In this document: positions 1 to 11,565 of the stretch, in pieces
Position numbering within the stretch: position 1 is the first letter of the stretch
Layout of the letters: every line of letters starts with the position of its first letter
Program-made: the position numbers and the translations under genes
The notes under the pieces: generated by a model
The model's database searches: none
What the model saw: the letters and a program-made list of their open reading frames with translations, nothing else
Told to the model about the DNA's origin: nothing
From: Ananas comosus
Taxonomy: Eukaryota > Streptophyta > Magnoliopsida > Poales > Bromeliaceae
Direction: 5' to 3'
Assembly (NCBI RefSeq): GCF_001540865.1
Contig: NC_033628.1
Span: forward strand, 8,518,306 to 8,582,305
Length of the DNA stretch: 64,000 nucleotides

Positions 1-261
1 AAAATCCTAGGCTTGGTAGACCTCAGGAAGGCAAGACGCAAGAGGCATGACTTATTGCGAAAGTCGGCGATTGAGTTGTTTTAACTCCTCCTGGAGTGGA
101 GGGAGTGACTGAAGGAGTATCTGTTTCTGCCAGATAAATTATGCCAGCTATAGATGGCATACTTTTGCGGAGGAACAGAGGCGGCCTTCTAGACTTTCGC
201 TTGATTGGGTCGAGAGTTGTTTGTGTTTTGTATTTGACCCTTGTTTTGGTTTCAGGTGGCC

Positions 262-1503
262 ATGAGGCCGTATCGATGCCGAGGTCGACCGCCGATGCGG
301 GATCGTTCGGCGCCACCGGAGATACCGGAGCAGGCGAGACTGAGTGCAACCGTGGATTTGAGAGAGCAATTAGCTGTCTTGACCGAGGTGACTAGGCAGC
401 AGGGTGTGTTACTGCAGAGGATGTGTGAGACATTTCCTCAACAGTCGAGTGCCACGCTCGGAGCGTCAGAGCTGCAGGCGCCACCCCCGACTACCCCAGT
501 GGCCGCACCAGCCACAGCTATGCCCCCACCAGCGACAGCTCCTACAGCCCCAATTGCACCTACTGGAGAGGAGTCACAGATGTCAGAGGCGGGACAGGAG
601 TGGATGATTGAGAGGCTAGCTCGTTTTTGCCGTTTCGATCCGCCTCACTTCGATGGTAGTCGCACCGAGCCCTGGGTTGTCGAGGCGTGGGTGAATGCGA
701 TGGAGAAGCTGTTTGAGGACCTTTTTGTACCGAAGTGGGAGCAGGTACATCTGGCAGTACACTGTTTGGTAGGTGATGTGCATGCCTGGTGGAGGAGGAT
801 GCGGCAGAACCGAGGTTTGGATGCGCTACAAATGATGTAGGATGAGTTTTGGGGGATGCTGTACGGGGCCTATTTCCCAAACAGCGTAAAGCAGAAACTC
901 GAGGAGGATCTGAAGAAGCTGCAGCAGGGGGATTAGTAAGCACAGGAGTATACACGAGACTTTACCAAGCTTCTGAACTGTGTGCTGTTTTAGCCAGGGA
1001 TGAGGCTCATAAGGTCTATCTGTATGAGAGAGGATTGAGGCCAGAGATCTTTGTTTTGGTTCAAGCGCAGAGGTTGCGGACCTTGGATGCGTTGATTGAG
1101 CAGGCACTGTGGATGGACCGAGGAGCTGTATCGGTTCGTGAGCAGGCTACGGTGCCGGGACAGACTGAGGACAGGAAGCACCTGGTCCCAGATGATGAAG
1201 GACAGACCAGTGGCAGACGTATGCCTAGGCCTCCACGATCACGGTCTCAGGGTCGTACGTCTTCGGGGCGATAGCGGTCTGGTGGACCCCGTCAGCAGCG
1301 TCAGTAGCAAGAGGCTCCACGATGTATCATTTATGGGGGACCACACTGGCCTTGACAGTGCGAGCAGAGAGAGGGCCGGTGTTTTGGATGTGGCCAGTCA
1401 GGGCATCTGCGGGCAGCTTGTCCCCGAGCATGATCACCAACACCTTCGACGGCGTCGGCCCCGCCGGTACTTCAGCAGACTTTTGGAGCACACTGAGCTA
1501 TAG
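262..1503 (+). pseudogene. gypsy gag remnant
   Basis: Would encode the capsid/nucleocapsid polyprotein that packages the element RNA in cytoplasmic particles. The ATG follows a TTG-rich leader. A proline/alanine-rich stretch (about residues 80-105) is followed by the gypsy capsid core with FDGSRTEPWVVEAWVNAMEK and a tryptophan-rich VGDVHAWWRR segment. The frame is broken by TAG at 838-840, after which capsid-like sequence (AHKVYLYERGLRPEI) continues in another frame to about 1274. I see no intact CCHC zinc knuckle in the decayed 3' part. Assignment rests on capsid motifs and position before protease. Confidence 0.8.
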
Positions 1504-1573
1504 CTAGGCTGACAGGGCTTCAATGTCGCGGTAGAGTGAGCAGCGACAACAGGCGCAGAGCGACAGAGTTTAT

Positions 1574-2176
1574 GTGGCTCAGGTTGAGAACTCCACATCA
1601 GCAGATCGTGTGGTGGCAAGTATTATTTTGATTTCGGACATTAGAGCTTGTGCATTATTTGATACTAGTGCATCACATTCTTTTATTAGTCGAGCATTTG
1701 TATCATTGCATGGACTAGAGATAGGGCTACTGTTACGTGCACGGGAGGTGCAGATTCCCGACCATGTTTTGCAGGTGACAGAGTGTTGTTGGGCTTGTCC
1801 AGTTCAGTAGGGACCCTGGATTATGCCTGCAGATCTGTTGGTCTTAGGGCAGTTACAGGACTTTGATGTAGTGCTTAGCATGGATTTGCTGGCTCGGTAC
1901 TATGCCACGATCGACTGTGGAGCTAGAACAGTGACGTTCCACGAGCCAAGCAAGGAGGAGTTCACTTTTAGAGACTGCAGGAGTACGCTATTCGCCACCT
2001 GGATCTCTTCTGCGAGGGCTAGACTGATGATGAGTCGAGAATGCATCACTTTCCTGGGGATGGTAGTAGAGGTGATTACGGTGGTACCGAGATTCGAGGA
2101 TATCCCTATAGTTCGTGAGTTTCCGGATATTTTTTCTCTTGAGTTGACGACTATGCCGCCGGACAGGGAGATTTGA
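1574..2176 (+). pseudogene. gypsy aspartic protease region
   Basis: Retropepsin-type protease that would cut the polyprotein. The active-site region reads LFDTSASHSFIS, with the catalytic Asp at 1661-1663; the usual D-S/T-G-A is D-T-S-A here, so Gly is replaced by Ser. A stop at 1808-1810 is followed by the second half of the domain (LLVLGQLQDFDVVLSMDLL), whose motif is typical of gypsy proteases. The linker to reverse transcriptase follows (VREFPDIF near 2113-2136). Not functional as it stands. Confidence 0.78.
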
Positions 2177-2180
2177 GTTT

Positions 2181-3023
2181 GTGATTGACGTGGTTCCGAA
2201 AACTGCGCCAATCTCGAAGGCACCTTATCAAATGACACCGGCGGAGCTGAGGGAGGTTAAGGTGCAACTTCAAGATCTGATGGATAAGGAGTATGTGAGA
2301 CCCAGCATGTCGCCTTGGGGAGCACCGCTGTTATTCGTGAAGAAGAAAGATGGTTCACTTAGACTGTGTGAGGATTACCGGGAGTTGAATAAAGTGACCA
2401 TCAAGAACAAGTATCCTTTCCCGCGCATTGATGACATGTTTGATCAGCTGCAAGAATCTTGTGTCTTTTCGAAGATTGATCTGTAGTTAGGTTACCACCA
2501 GTTGAGGGTGAGGACCGAGGACATTCCTAAGACGGTTTTGAGGACACGATACGAGTATTATGAGTTTACAGTGATACCTTTTGGATTGACTAATGCTCAT
2601 GCCGCTTTTATAAATTTGATGAATCGAGTATTTAAGCCGTTCTTGGATAGATTTGTGGTAGTGTTCATTGATGATATTCTGATTTACTCCCGTAGTGATA
2701 TTGAGCACGAGGAGCACTTGAGGATGGTATTACGGCTTCTAAGAGAGAAGAAATTGTATACCAAGTTGAAGAAGTGTGAGTTTTGGTTTCGGGAGGTTTC
2801 TTTCTTGGGCTACGTGATTTCAACAGTTAGAGTGGCAATTGACCTAAAGAAAATTGATGCGATTCGGGATTGGCCCAGACCGACGACGGTTACCGAGGTG
2901 AGGAGTTTTCTTGGATTGGTTGGTTATTATTGTCGGTTCGTGGAAGGCTTCGCGAAGCTTTCCACACCCCTCACTCGACTGACTCGTAAAGGAATTAAGT
3001 TTATTTGGAGTGAGGATTGTTAG
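2181..3023 (+). pseudogene. gypsy reverse transcriptase
   Basis: RNA-dependent DNA polymerase that copies element RNA. The sequence shows the entry motif [10 protein letters not shown], the fingers [20 protein letters not shown], and the catalytic FIDDILIYS with both aspartates (about 2664-2690). An in-frame TAG at 2485-2487 splits the domain right after FSKIDL, where related elements continue into a GYHQ motif, still visible as GYHQL. The C-terminal part FLGYVIS and the connection [17 protein letters not shown] are intact. A stop at 3021-3023 ends the second open segment. Confidence 0.9.
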
Positions 3024-3595
3024 AAGAGCTTCGATGAATTGAGGCAGAGGCTGATATCGGCGCCTATTCTTACCCTGCCATTTATGGGGAAAGGATTTGT
3101 GATCTTCAGTGATGCATCCTATAGTGGTTTGGGTTGTGTTCTGATACAGCATGGTAGGGTAATTGTTTATACTTCCCGGTAGCTGAAGGATTATGAGAAG
3201 AATTACCCTACGCATGACTTGGAGCTTGCCGCTGTGGTGTTTGCTCTAAAGTCGTGGTGGCATTATCTGTATGGTGAGCACTGTGAGATCTTTACAGATC
3301 ATAAAAGTCTTAAGTATCTGTTCACCCAGAAGGAGTTGAATCTGAGACAAGGTGGTTGGAGTTATTAAAGGATAATGATATCAGTATTCAGTATCACCCC
3401 GGCAAGGCGAATGTGGTGGCAGATGTGCTGAGCAGGAAGTCGGTGCAGAGTCTTAGTATGATGATTACTCAGCAGAGGCCGTTACTTGAGGACTTGCAGC
3501 GGTTTGGACTTAAGGTGGTGTCTGCTGGGACCACTGCGAGACTGATGTCTATGGTCTTGCAACCCACTCTATTGGACAGGATTAGGGAGAAATAG
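3024..3595 (+). pseudogene. gypsy RNase H
   Basis: Ribonuclease H that removes the RNA strand during reverse transcription. Visible motifs, in order: FSDASYSGLGCVLIQ with the first acidic residue, [28 protein letters not shown], then after a frameshift near 3350 [21 protein letters not shown] at 3181-3183 interrupts the frame after the VIVYTSR motif. Domain order and motifs are those of Ty3/gypsy; the copy is inactive. Confidence 0.85.
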
Positions 3596-3610
3596 AGTGG
3601 AGACTCTTAG

Positions 3611-4510
3611 TTGTTGAAGATTCGGGAGTTGATAGAGAGGGGACAGGTAGAGGATTTCGCTGTGGACAGTTCGGGAGTACTGCGGTACAGGGACCGACTA
3701 TGTGTGCTTATGGATTCAGAGATTCGAGAGGAGATTTTGAGAGAGGCTCATTCCTCGAATTATACGGTTCACCTTGGTGGAACCAAGATGTATAAGAATT
3801 TAAAGGCACACTTCTGGTGGAATAGAATGAAGAGAGACATTGGAAGATGTGTAGCTCAGTGTCTGACTTGCCAACAGGTGAAGGAGGAGTATCGTGTATC
3901 TGCTGGCAAGCTTCAGAATCTTCCAGTGCCAGAGTGGAAATGGCCGGGATCAGATCACCATGAACTTTTTCGTGGGTTTACCGAGAGTATAGACTGACCA
4001 AGTCTGCCTATTTCCTACCGGTGCAGACCACCTGGTCCAGGGAGCGACTCGCCGAGTTATATTTGGATGATGTAGTGAGGTTGCATGGTGTGCCTACCTG
4101 GATTGTATCAGATAGGGACCCGAGGTTCGTCTCGTGTTTTTGGAGGAGCCTTCAGATTGCTTTGGGTACGTAGCTTCACTTCGGTACGGCCTTTCATCCA
4201 CAGACAGATGGTCAGTTGGAGCGGACCATTCAGACTCTAGAGGACATGTTGAGAGCTTGTGTCCTGGATTTTAGAGGAGGGTGGTATCGACACTTCAGAT
4301 TGGTTGAGTTTGCGTACAACAATAGCTATCAAGCGAGCATTCGAATGGCTTCGTTTGAAACGTTGTATGGACGCAAGTGTCGATCTCCTTTGCATTGGAG
4401 TGATATGGGTGAGAGAAAGATTTTGGGCCCTGATATTCTGTTGGAAGTAGAGAAAAAGGTCAGCGAATTGCGATGACATCTTGAGACCGCCCAGAGTCGA
4501 CAGAAGCTTA
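3611..4510 (+). pseudogene. gypsy integrase, N-terminal and core parts
   Basis: Integrase joins element DNA to the chromosome. The zinc-binding part is clear: HSSNYTVHLGGTKMYKNL followed by CVAQCLTCQQVK gives the HHCC pattern. The core is recognisable ([11 protein letters not shown] near 4109-4141, then QLERTIQTLEDMLRAC and EFAYNNSYQAS) but the first catalytic Asp segment is lost in a frameshift near 3950-4000, and TAG interrupts near 4170. Coding sequence stops at a DNA insertion just after the DRQK-like motif and resumes at about 6028. Confidence 0.85.
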
Positions 4511-4684
4511 GTTAGTTAATTCGCGATTATAACGCGAATTTTTAAATATACGAATTAAACGGCCCCGTTCCGTATTTTTTCGAAAAGTTCGAAAAAAAAC
4601 GCGATTTCTTCGTCAAAAAAAATTGTTCGCGAATTATTCGCGATTCGCGAATTATTCGACCAAAAAAACGACGCTCGCGGTCGC

Positions 4685-4815
4685 GGATTCGCGGCCGAGG
4701 GTCACGTCGTCGCCGCGCTCGTGGTCGTCACCGTGCTCGTGGTCACGGATTTGCGGCCGAGGGTCGCGTCGTCGCCGCTCTCGTCGCCAAACTCGTCCGG
4801 ATCGTCCTTCTCCTC
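4685..4815 (+). repeat. 62-bp tandem duplication, CG-rich
   Basis: The phrase GCGGCCGAGGGTC begins at 4691 and again at 4753, and the following CGTCGTCGCC and CTCGTGGTC blocks repeat in step. The array gives long arginine- or alanine-rich open frames in several phases; those frames are composition artefacts. Confidence 0.7.
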
Positions 4816-5003
4816 CTCCGCCGCCCTGGCCGGCGCCGGGAGCAAGAGCCGCGCTCGTGGCCGTCCGCGGAAAAATGGAAGAGGAACAGTGGAAAAATAT
4901 TGGGGCTTTTGGAGGTGCAATTGTGCGTGGTCCACGAGGCCACTTTGTGGCCTCATGGACCGCATGAGAGGGAGGTCCACGGTGGACCTCCCTCTCATTA
5001 ATC

Positions 5004-5005
<2 letters not shown>

Positions 5006-5045
<40 letters not shown>
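5006..5045. repeat. (TA)n microsatellite, left flank of MITE copy 1
   Basis: Uninterrupted TA dinucleotides that end exactly at the first base of the MITE inverted repeat. A second TA-rich block resumes on the other side (about 5597-5725). Confidence 0.9.
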
Positions 5046-5048
<3 letters not shown>

Positions 5049-5592
5049 TGAGGCTACTATGCTTCTGGAAGCACGGAGCCCTCCGTGCTTCCAGGTCGTT
5101 TTCGATGTTTCGACTTTCGAATCGTTGATCGGTTCCGTTAAACTTGATCTAGAGTATCTGAAGTACTTAGAAAATAAATTTTATGATTTTTCAATATCAT
5201 TTGCCTAGTGATCGAAGGGGCTCAAAATCAAATAATTTTAATGGCCATAGTGAGCCGTTTGCAAGTTTAACGGTGTAGAAATATCCAAATCACGTGAAAT
5301 TTTGATAGAAAGTTCTTTATACTATATAAAATAAGATCAATATCTTTGATCTAAAAATTAATGTCAATTACACGTATTTGTAAGATTTTACTTTTCAGCC
5401 GTTGGATTTGAGCCCTTCGTTCAATTAGCAAAACTACTATCGAAAAATTACAAATTTATTTTCTAGGTACTTCAAAATACTCTAATCAAGTTAATGCCAG
5501 CCGCTCGACGATCGAAAGTCGCAGTCACATCGAAAACTCGGGACTCTGGAACACGAAGGCTCCGTGCTTACCAGAAGCATAGTAGCCTCATT
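5046..5592 (+). mobile_element. TA-array MITE, copy 1
   Basis: Non-coding element with terminal inverted repeats: it opens GAGTGAGGCTACTATGCTTC and closes with the complement (GAAGCATAGTAGCCTCA). The interior shares landmarks with copies at 30590 and 59555: ATCATTTGCCTA, TTTAACGGTGTA, AGAAAGTTCTTTA and AAGATCAATA. Orientation is called + because the interior reads as in the 30590 copy. The inverted repeats differ in sequence from the other two copies, so this is a separate subfamily. It lies inside a TA array and has no open frame. Confidence 0.85.
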
Positions 5593-6027
5593 TATTTTTT
5601 ATATATATATATAAGTATATATATATATATATTATTATAGCATATATATATATATAATATATATATATATAATTTATTTATAATATATATTATTTATTTA
5701 TTATATATATTTTTGATTAAAATATATAATTATTCTTAAATTCTAATACATAACTCTTATAAATTATATTAATATTATTAACATTGAAATAATTTAATTT
5801 AATAAACAGAGATAAAAAGTAATAATATATATTAGTATATAATTATATAATATTTATTATGAAAACCGAATTTTGATTGCGATTTTAATGTAACTATACA
5901 TATCCGATAAATCACGTATCCAAATAATACAATCGTTTTTTTACCCGTCCATTTTCAAACCGAATTTAAAAATTAAAAGTCGAATTTTATCCAATTATAG
6001 CCCGTACATAACTATGACAAAAGAGTA

Positions 6028-6533
6028 TGTTGATGCAGGAACGAGATTTTGGAGTTTTAGGTTGGTGGATTCATGTTTTCCTGAAAGTCTCGTCGTCCTG
6101 CAGGATTTGCAGATATTGAGTCGTGGAAAGCTCTGTCCACGTTAGTTGCCGCTTTCCGAGATTTTGGAGCCAGTCGCTAGCGCTTACAGGATTGCTACTC
6201 CTACCGCGACTTCTGGTATCCATGATTGTCCCATGTGCTCGCTTTAGAGATAAGTGTGCTCCTCTCACATGATTGACTTCACTCCACTTTAGTTAAGCGA
6301 GGACCTGCGGTACGAGGAACGACCGATGCTGATTCTTACTTGTGAGACGAAGGAATCACGAGGGACTTGCTGGTCATACCGTACGTGAAGGTGCAGTGGA
6401 GTAACACGAGGAACATGAGGCAACTTGGGAGCCGGAGATTGTGATGCAGGAGTCCTACCCCTACTTGTTTGAGGCTCCATGTTGAGGTATAATTCTATGT
6501 TTCGAGGATGAAGCTTTTTGTAGTGGGGGAGGA
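6028..6533 (+). pseudogene. gypsy integrase C-terminus and chromodomain-like tail
   Basis: Continuation of the interrupted integrase. The frame starting near 6031 shows a decayed form of the family C-terminal motif in which FLKVS is recognisable (6084-6098). Further on, ERRPVLIL and ESYPYLF in shifting frames match the chromodomain tail of chromoviruses. The segment ends in the purine-rich tract directly before the LTR. Badly decayed; domain identity is from motif order and position. Confidence 0.65.
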
Positions 6534-8492
6534 TGTAGTGTCCCTGGGGTTTAGCTGTCCGGGTGACTATAGCATTTGTAGCTTGTCAATACGTCTGAGA
6601 ATGTCGGGACGAGTCGGAGTCGTTTTGGTGCAAAACTGACGCGAAAACAGACTTGGTGCTGCGCGAGTTGGAGTTCTGACCCTGAAATCTGCAAAGTGTA
6701 GGATTTCAGTGTTGAGTACCGGTACCTGGGTTGGGTATCGGAACCCCAGAGGGATTACGCAAAAGGGAAGCTCTTGGGTTTGCGCATTTCAGTGCTAAGT
6801 ACCGGAACCTGTTGTTGAGTACCGATACTGGGACTGAGTACCGGTACCGCATCTGGCTAGTACCGGTACCCAGCGCGCGAACTATACTGGCTGGCGTGCC
6901 GAGTGCCGGTACCCAAGCTGAGTACCGATACCCCAGAGGCAGATTTGAGTTGGTAAGGGGTATTTTGGTCTTTTTGGTTGTCGATGTTATCCACAAACCG
7001 ACCCTCAGCCATATATATTTGTGATAGAGCTTTCAGAAGGAGGGAAACTATTTCTCTTTCTCTCTCTCTAGCAATTGGAGGTACGAGCTGATTTTCCTTT
7101 TCGTCGTCTTGGAGGATTGCTCCTGTGCCGTGGCCGATTCCGGTTGAGCCCGTTTGAGGTCGAGCTAGCGCGGGATTTCTCCTATCGACTTCTAGCCGAC
7201 GTTGGACGAGCTTTCGAGGTGGGTTAATGTATACCGAAATCGTCGGATTTCCTTCTAGGCCATAGAGTTGTCAGTATGTATTTCTTGGCTTTGTTCATCA
7301 CGTTTAGTAGCTCGAATTGATAGATTTGCATGTCTTTTATGAAATCTGAATTTGGAGACTAATTTAATAATTTTAGAAGATTTGTTACATGCTGTATTAG
7401 GATTTGACTTAGGAGAAAACTCGTAAAACCTACACTATCACTTTTCGAAAAGTAACTGAATTAGTTTCAGGAGCTGTTATTCTTTTGTATCACTGCTGTT
7501 AGTGCATAGTGGATACTCAGATTAGTATAGGTTAAGGTTACGCTCGTGCTGAGGGGCCGAGCTTATTTTTACAGTAGGGTTTGGACTGTTTTGTACTGTC
7601 GGGAGCCGTCGGGGGTTGACGGTGGACCCAGATATTTACATCTTGTTTTAGATTATGCCGAGAGCACGTGAGCTTTGGTTGTTAGATCTGTTTGACCAAT
7701 TTGCATTGACTATAACCTGTGTGAGCCTGATTGAGCTCGACAGAGACACGCTTGCATACTTGGTTGGGTCGCTCTAATGCGTGCCACTCCGGAGTGAGGC
7801 TTTACTTGCGTTGGTGTCGTAGCAATTCCGTTTGGGCAGTTCTTGGATCGACCACCCCTATGGGTGGTGTGCGGTGTAGCTTGAGTATAGGCTAGACGGG
7901 CAAGTTGGCAGTCCTTTGAGATTGGGTCAGTGTGTAGCTAGTGATGCATTTTTGTGTCTACAGTGAGCCTGGTTGGAATGGCGATAGTATAGTAGAATAT
8001 AACTGTAGAGTTTCTTCCAGCTTTCTTACTATCCTTTACCTATGTTCGTCTTGCTTGTACTATGGACTTAGTGGGTGGGCTGTTGAGGTTGGTGACGGTT
8101 CCTACTGAGGACTACTCTGTTTCGCAGTAGTTCTCAGAGTCGTCCACTGCTGTTGCTGTTGCTGATTCCGACCGCGGTAAGAGAGTCGCGAGCTAGATCC
8201 CTACCACCCTTGGTCGCTGTGTTAGAGTAGTACCCTGCTGAGGTAGTTTTGGGGTTTGTATGTACATACCGTTATGTTGTTGTACTCGCTGGAGCGAGGT
8301 TGTTCCTTGACTTTTGTATGTATAGTAGACCCTCTTTGTTTATATACATGTTTTAGTTAGCAACTCTTTACCTCCTATATAGCTATATTCCGTTTATAGG
8401 TACAACTATCACTTCGTATACATAAAAAATTTCTATACATACGGTGAGTCTATTGGCGTGCCCGAAAAAACGTGGTAATCCGGGGCGTGACA
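6534..8492 (+). repeat. gypsy 3' LTR
   Basis: Starts TGTAGTGTCCCTGGGG right after the polypurine tract and ends CCGGGGCGTGACA, giving TG...CA ends. A second LTR of the same family ends with the same 13 bases at 53582. Contents: a cluster of GTACCGGTACC-type palindromes (6716-6945), a TATA-like CATATATATTTG (about 7009), CT-rich DNA after it, and a 3' end that matches the 51165-53582 LTR. Confidence 0.88.
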
Positions 8493-9138
8493 AACATGTT
8501 ATCATTTTCTCAAAAAACACATATATAGTGTTACCATAATTTTTGTAAAATTATGGTATATCATTGAACTTTAATTGAATGATATTTCTGTTTTAATAAT
8601 ATTAGTTCCCAAATTTCAATAATTTTTTGCTTAAGTAATAATGTTGTAGTTGATATAGCAATCAAGAAAGATATGGAAATGGTTGCTCGTCATTATAACT
8701 GTTATATAATTTCAAAATTATTTTTGTTTAACATTACAATATATTGAAAAGACATTATTTGAAAGATGAATTAGCATACAATTTACTAGTGCAAGGCCCG
8801 CGCTTCGCAACGGGTAGATCGTATTTTAATCAATTAAAATATATAATTATTAAACTTATAAGATTAAAAAATTATAACTAAATAAAAATATTATCAAATA
8901 GTGTTATGTACATTACAAAAAAAACTCTTTTATTAATATTTTCTTAATTTTTAAATACTTATATTATTCTAACAATTTTATTTAATTAAAAATTAATCAA
9001 ATTTAATAGTTTTGAAAATTATTCTATAAATAATTTTTTTAGCTAAAAAATTACATAGACATGATATATATTAATATTCTATACACCACAACGTTAGATG
9101 ATAAATATTTTGATATCAAAATTTAATTAAATATATAT
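8493..9138. other. AT-rich spacer between two LTRs
   Basis: No coding signal. It is AT-rich with poly-A/T tracts, and holds one recognisable item, an inverted Helitron 3' end at 8786. The bases after the gypsy LTR (CATGTTATCATTTT, 8496-8509) recur at about 15877, so a further dispersed repeat may be present. Confidence 0.5.
8786..9138 (-). mobile_element. Helitron 3' end, truncated by an LTR
   Basis: Read on the - strand, a GC-rich hairpin (CCCG...CGGG, 8797-8815 region) is followed about 7 bases later by CTAG and then T, the Helitron 3' signature (hairpin plus CTRR, insertion before T). Two similar ends occur at 13922 and 14971, with the same spacing and an adjacent AT-rich TAAATA-type tract. 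The element would extend rightward and is cut by the LTR at 9139. No RepHel coding is visible, so it is non-autonomous. Confidence 0.6.
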
Positions 9139-11565
9139 TGTCACGCCCCGCTCCCCGCCACTTTGGTCCGATTCGGGCCACGTCAACAGATGCCGAACGG
9201 ACAGGGCCTCCCCCGCCCGCCCAAGGCTCTAGCATCAAGTATAATTAAGCAATCAAACAAAGAGTTTGTAATTATATAAGGCTTGCACGAGATAAGCAAC
9301 AACGGATGTGAAAGCTCTAAGCTACAACATACAACCATACATAATATTTGATTACATTTAAACCAAATACTAGTAAACTAAAACTATTACATTCATTTTC
9401 TTTCATTCATAATATCTTTTTACATCATAATCATTCTCCCAAAATACATGAATGTTTACAACTTTTACATCTCTAGATCAACAAAAGAAAGTTGATACAT
9501 GAACCAAAAAGGGAATGACTCTATGCAAGTACTCCGGTGGCCACTAGCTATGGCGCAATACCCTTGCCTCGATCCTCCGCCGCCCCGCTCGCGCTCGGAT
9601 CTGTAGGGTTAGTGGTGTGAGAACTATAACGAAGTTCCCAGTGGGTTCAGCAACCGACCTCGCCGATTTACCCACTAGGTCTATTTAGGCATAAGTATTT
9701 CAAAGAAAACGAAATAGTAGCCAAACTAATGCTAATACTATGCCTGCAAGAAAACTGTCAGTAGATATATAATCAAATAAAGGATGATTATGCATGCATG
9801 CTTTTTGAATAGTTTTGCTTTGGCTTTTACCCAATCATACCGGTTAACCATGTTAACCCCAATAACTCACAACCCGAAATCCCTTTTGTTCGGGGAGGCT
9901 CTAAGCACTGTAAGACCCGAGGGACCGTCTTCGGGGCCACTATCCCCGTGGTGACCAAACTCCGGAGCGCACTGCTTGAGGGGGAGCTACCGCCCTCAAG
10001 CCAAGACTTATCGTGAGTATCGATCCAATCCTCAACTTGAGGATATATAGCCACTAGTCACAATGCTACAACCAATGATAGGTTCCTACCTTATCATATT
10101 TGCCACTTCTAGGTTATTCTTGTCATTATGCTACTAATAGTTAAACTTTGTTTAACTATCCTTTTCTCGATGTCAATCTTGTCTCTATTGTCAATGTAAC
10201 CTTTGTTTACTATTATCATAGTCTCGGTCTCACATTCACACAAGTGTAGGGTTCCACAAACATGTCCACCGTGGTTCATATCAATCTCTATGTTCATCTA
10301 CGTTAGAAGCATGTAATTGAAGTCCAACCATCTTTCACATGTAATTAACCCTAATTTGCATGAATGACTATTGACATAATGCTCAAATAAAAGGTGAAAT
10401 AGACATAGAAGGGAATCCAACGATTCCGAAATGCACCCCCCACCTCGAATAGTAGTAGAGGAGTTGTGGTTCGATTCTCAGAATTTTTAGAAGCCTATTC
10501 CGCGTGCTACGACGATCTGTACCAAATTTGAGCCAAATTAGATTTTTTATTCAATATCTCTACTTAAACATTTTCATTTGGTCGAACCGAGTTTCCCAAT
10601 GCGTCGGGAATACCCCTAATTAGGTTTCCATGAGGTCAATTTACCTCGAGAACGATCGAAGGCAAAAGCCCCAAATTTGGTGCCCTAACAATGCCATATA
10701 TAGTTTTCTCCTAGATTGATCTTGTGACTAAGCAAATACTAGTTTAGAATCATCTAGGAAGCTTTCTAATACCATTCCTAAGCCATTCGAATCATTCCTA
10801 GGGCATCTATTTTAAACCCTAGATGTTCACCATTAGAGCACATGAAGCTTCCATGGGTTTTCATGGAGTTCATGGCTCAAGAAGGTTTCTAAGTTTGCTA
10901 GAGGATCAAAACTCCAAAACTTAGGGTGAAAATCCAAACCCTAAAAGTGTTCTTGTAAAACAACTCACCTTAGCCCTAAGCTCCTCCAAGTCCTCCTTGT
11001 TGGAGAGCTCCTAGGTCCTCTAATCCACCAAAATCCACCTCCAAAACCTTCCAAGCCTTCTCCTCCTTGCTCTAGGGCAAGATCTCTAGAGAGAGAAAGA
11101 GAGAAATGAGAGGGAGAGATGGTTGCTGTGTAAAACAGGGAGAAAGGGGTGTGTTGGGTCATATATAGTGTGTAAAATAGCAACTAGGCCCCTCAAACTC
11201 CAACATTTGTAGCAGACCAATCTTGTGCTGCCAGAGCAAAGTGTACCGGTATACGGGACTCTATCATCGGTACACTTTCTGCGCAGAGGCAACCCGAGAG
11301 CAATTTTCCTCGGTCAGCCGTTTTGTACAAGTACAACATTGATGTTGTACCGGTATACTTTGCCCAGACTGCAGTTTTTTTGCATCTTTTCGTTTCTACT
11401 TTGCTCCAATCAATGCAAAAATCTTTCTAACTCTTTTAAACTCACTTTTAATCCTTTCAATCTTGTTGGAATATCAATTTGAACTTGTCCAACTATATCT
11501 TTCGCGTACTTTAGTCAATTTGGCTAAAGTTCGATAATCTCTATCGAGGTTTCGATATATTAAAT
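9139..11565 (-). mobile_element. gypsy solo LTR, antisense
   Basis: Begins TGTCACGCCCCG, the exact complement of the CGGGGCGTGACA end of the other two gypsy LTRs. Read on the - strand it shows the same layout: GTACCGGTATA-type palindromes (11236-11360), a TATA box (complement of TATATAGTG near 11162), CT-rich leader, then the ACTCCGGAG landmark near 9958. No internal gypsy coding lies on either side, so it is probably a solo LTR. The far boundary is uncertain by tens of bases, and I could not identify a target duplication. Confidence 0.65.

Larger units (their letters stand above)
4511..6027. mobile_element. composite insertion inside gypsy integrase
   Basis: Gypsy coding sequence stops near 4510 and resumes near 6028 in the integrase C-terminal motif, so the block between is foreign. 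It contains CG-rich near-palindromes (TTCGCGAATTATTCGCG, 4625-4655), a 62-bp tandem duplication (about 4685-4810), a GC-rich segment (4790-4870) shared with another element in this window, two adjacent hairpins (4929-4998), a TA run, a MITE, and very AT-rich DNA to 6000. I could not define terminal repeats or a target duplication for the whole block, so its superfamily is open. Confidence 0.6.
1..8492 (+). mobile_element. Ty3/gypsy LTR retrotransposon, 5' LTR outside window
   Basis: Order of parts on the + strand is gag, protease, reverse transcriptase, RNase H, integrase, a degenerate chromodomain-like tail, polypurine tract and 3' LTR, which is the Ty3/gypsy order. The tail before the LTR reads like a chromovirus chromodomain end (ESYPYLF near 6451-6471), so a chromovirus is likely. 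The 5' LTR is not in the window, so age from LTR divergence cannot be estimated. Every domain has at least one stop or frameshift, so the copy is dead. A 1.5-kb insertion sits between the integrase core and its C-terminus. The polypurine tract (about 6521-6533) directly precedes the LTR. Confidence 0.92.

Noticed and set aside
23..395. Overlapping open frames at the left edge on both strands
   Set aside because: They overlap the gypsy leader and gag start, match nothing, and disagree with the gag frame.
4623..5128. Several arginine/alanine-rich open frames
   Set aside because: They come from CG-rich tandem duplication and occur in many phases at once; no start context or motif.
6706..7024. 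Tyr/Arg-rich open frames of 96-97 codons
   Set aside because: They are translations of the GTACCGG repeat block inside an LTR.
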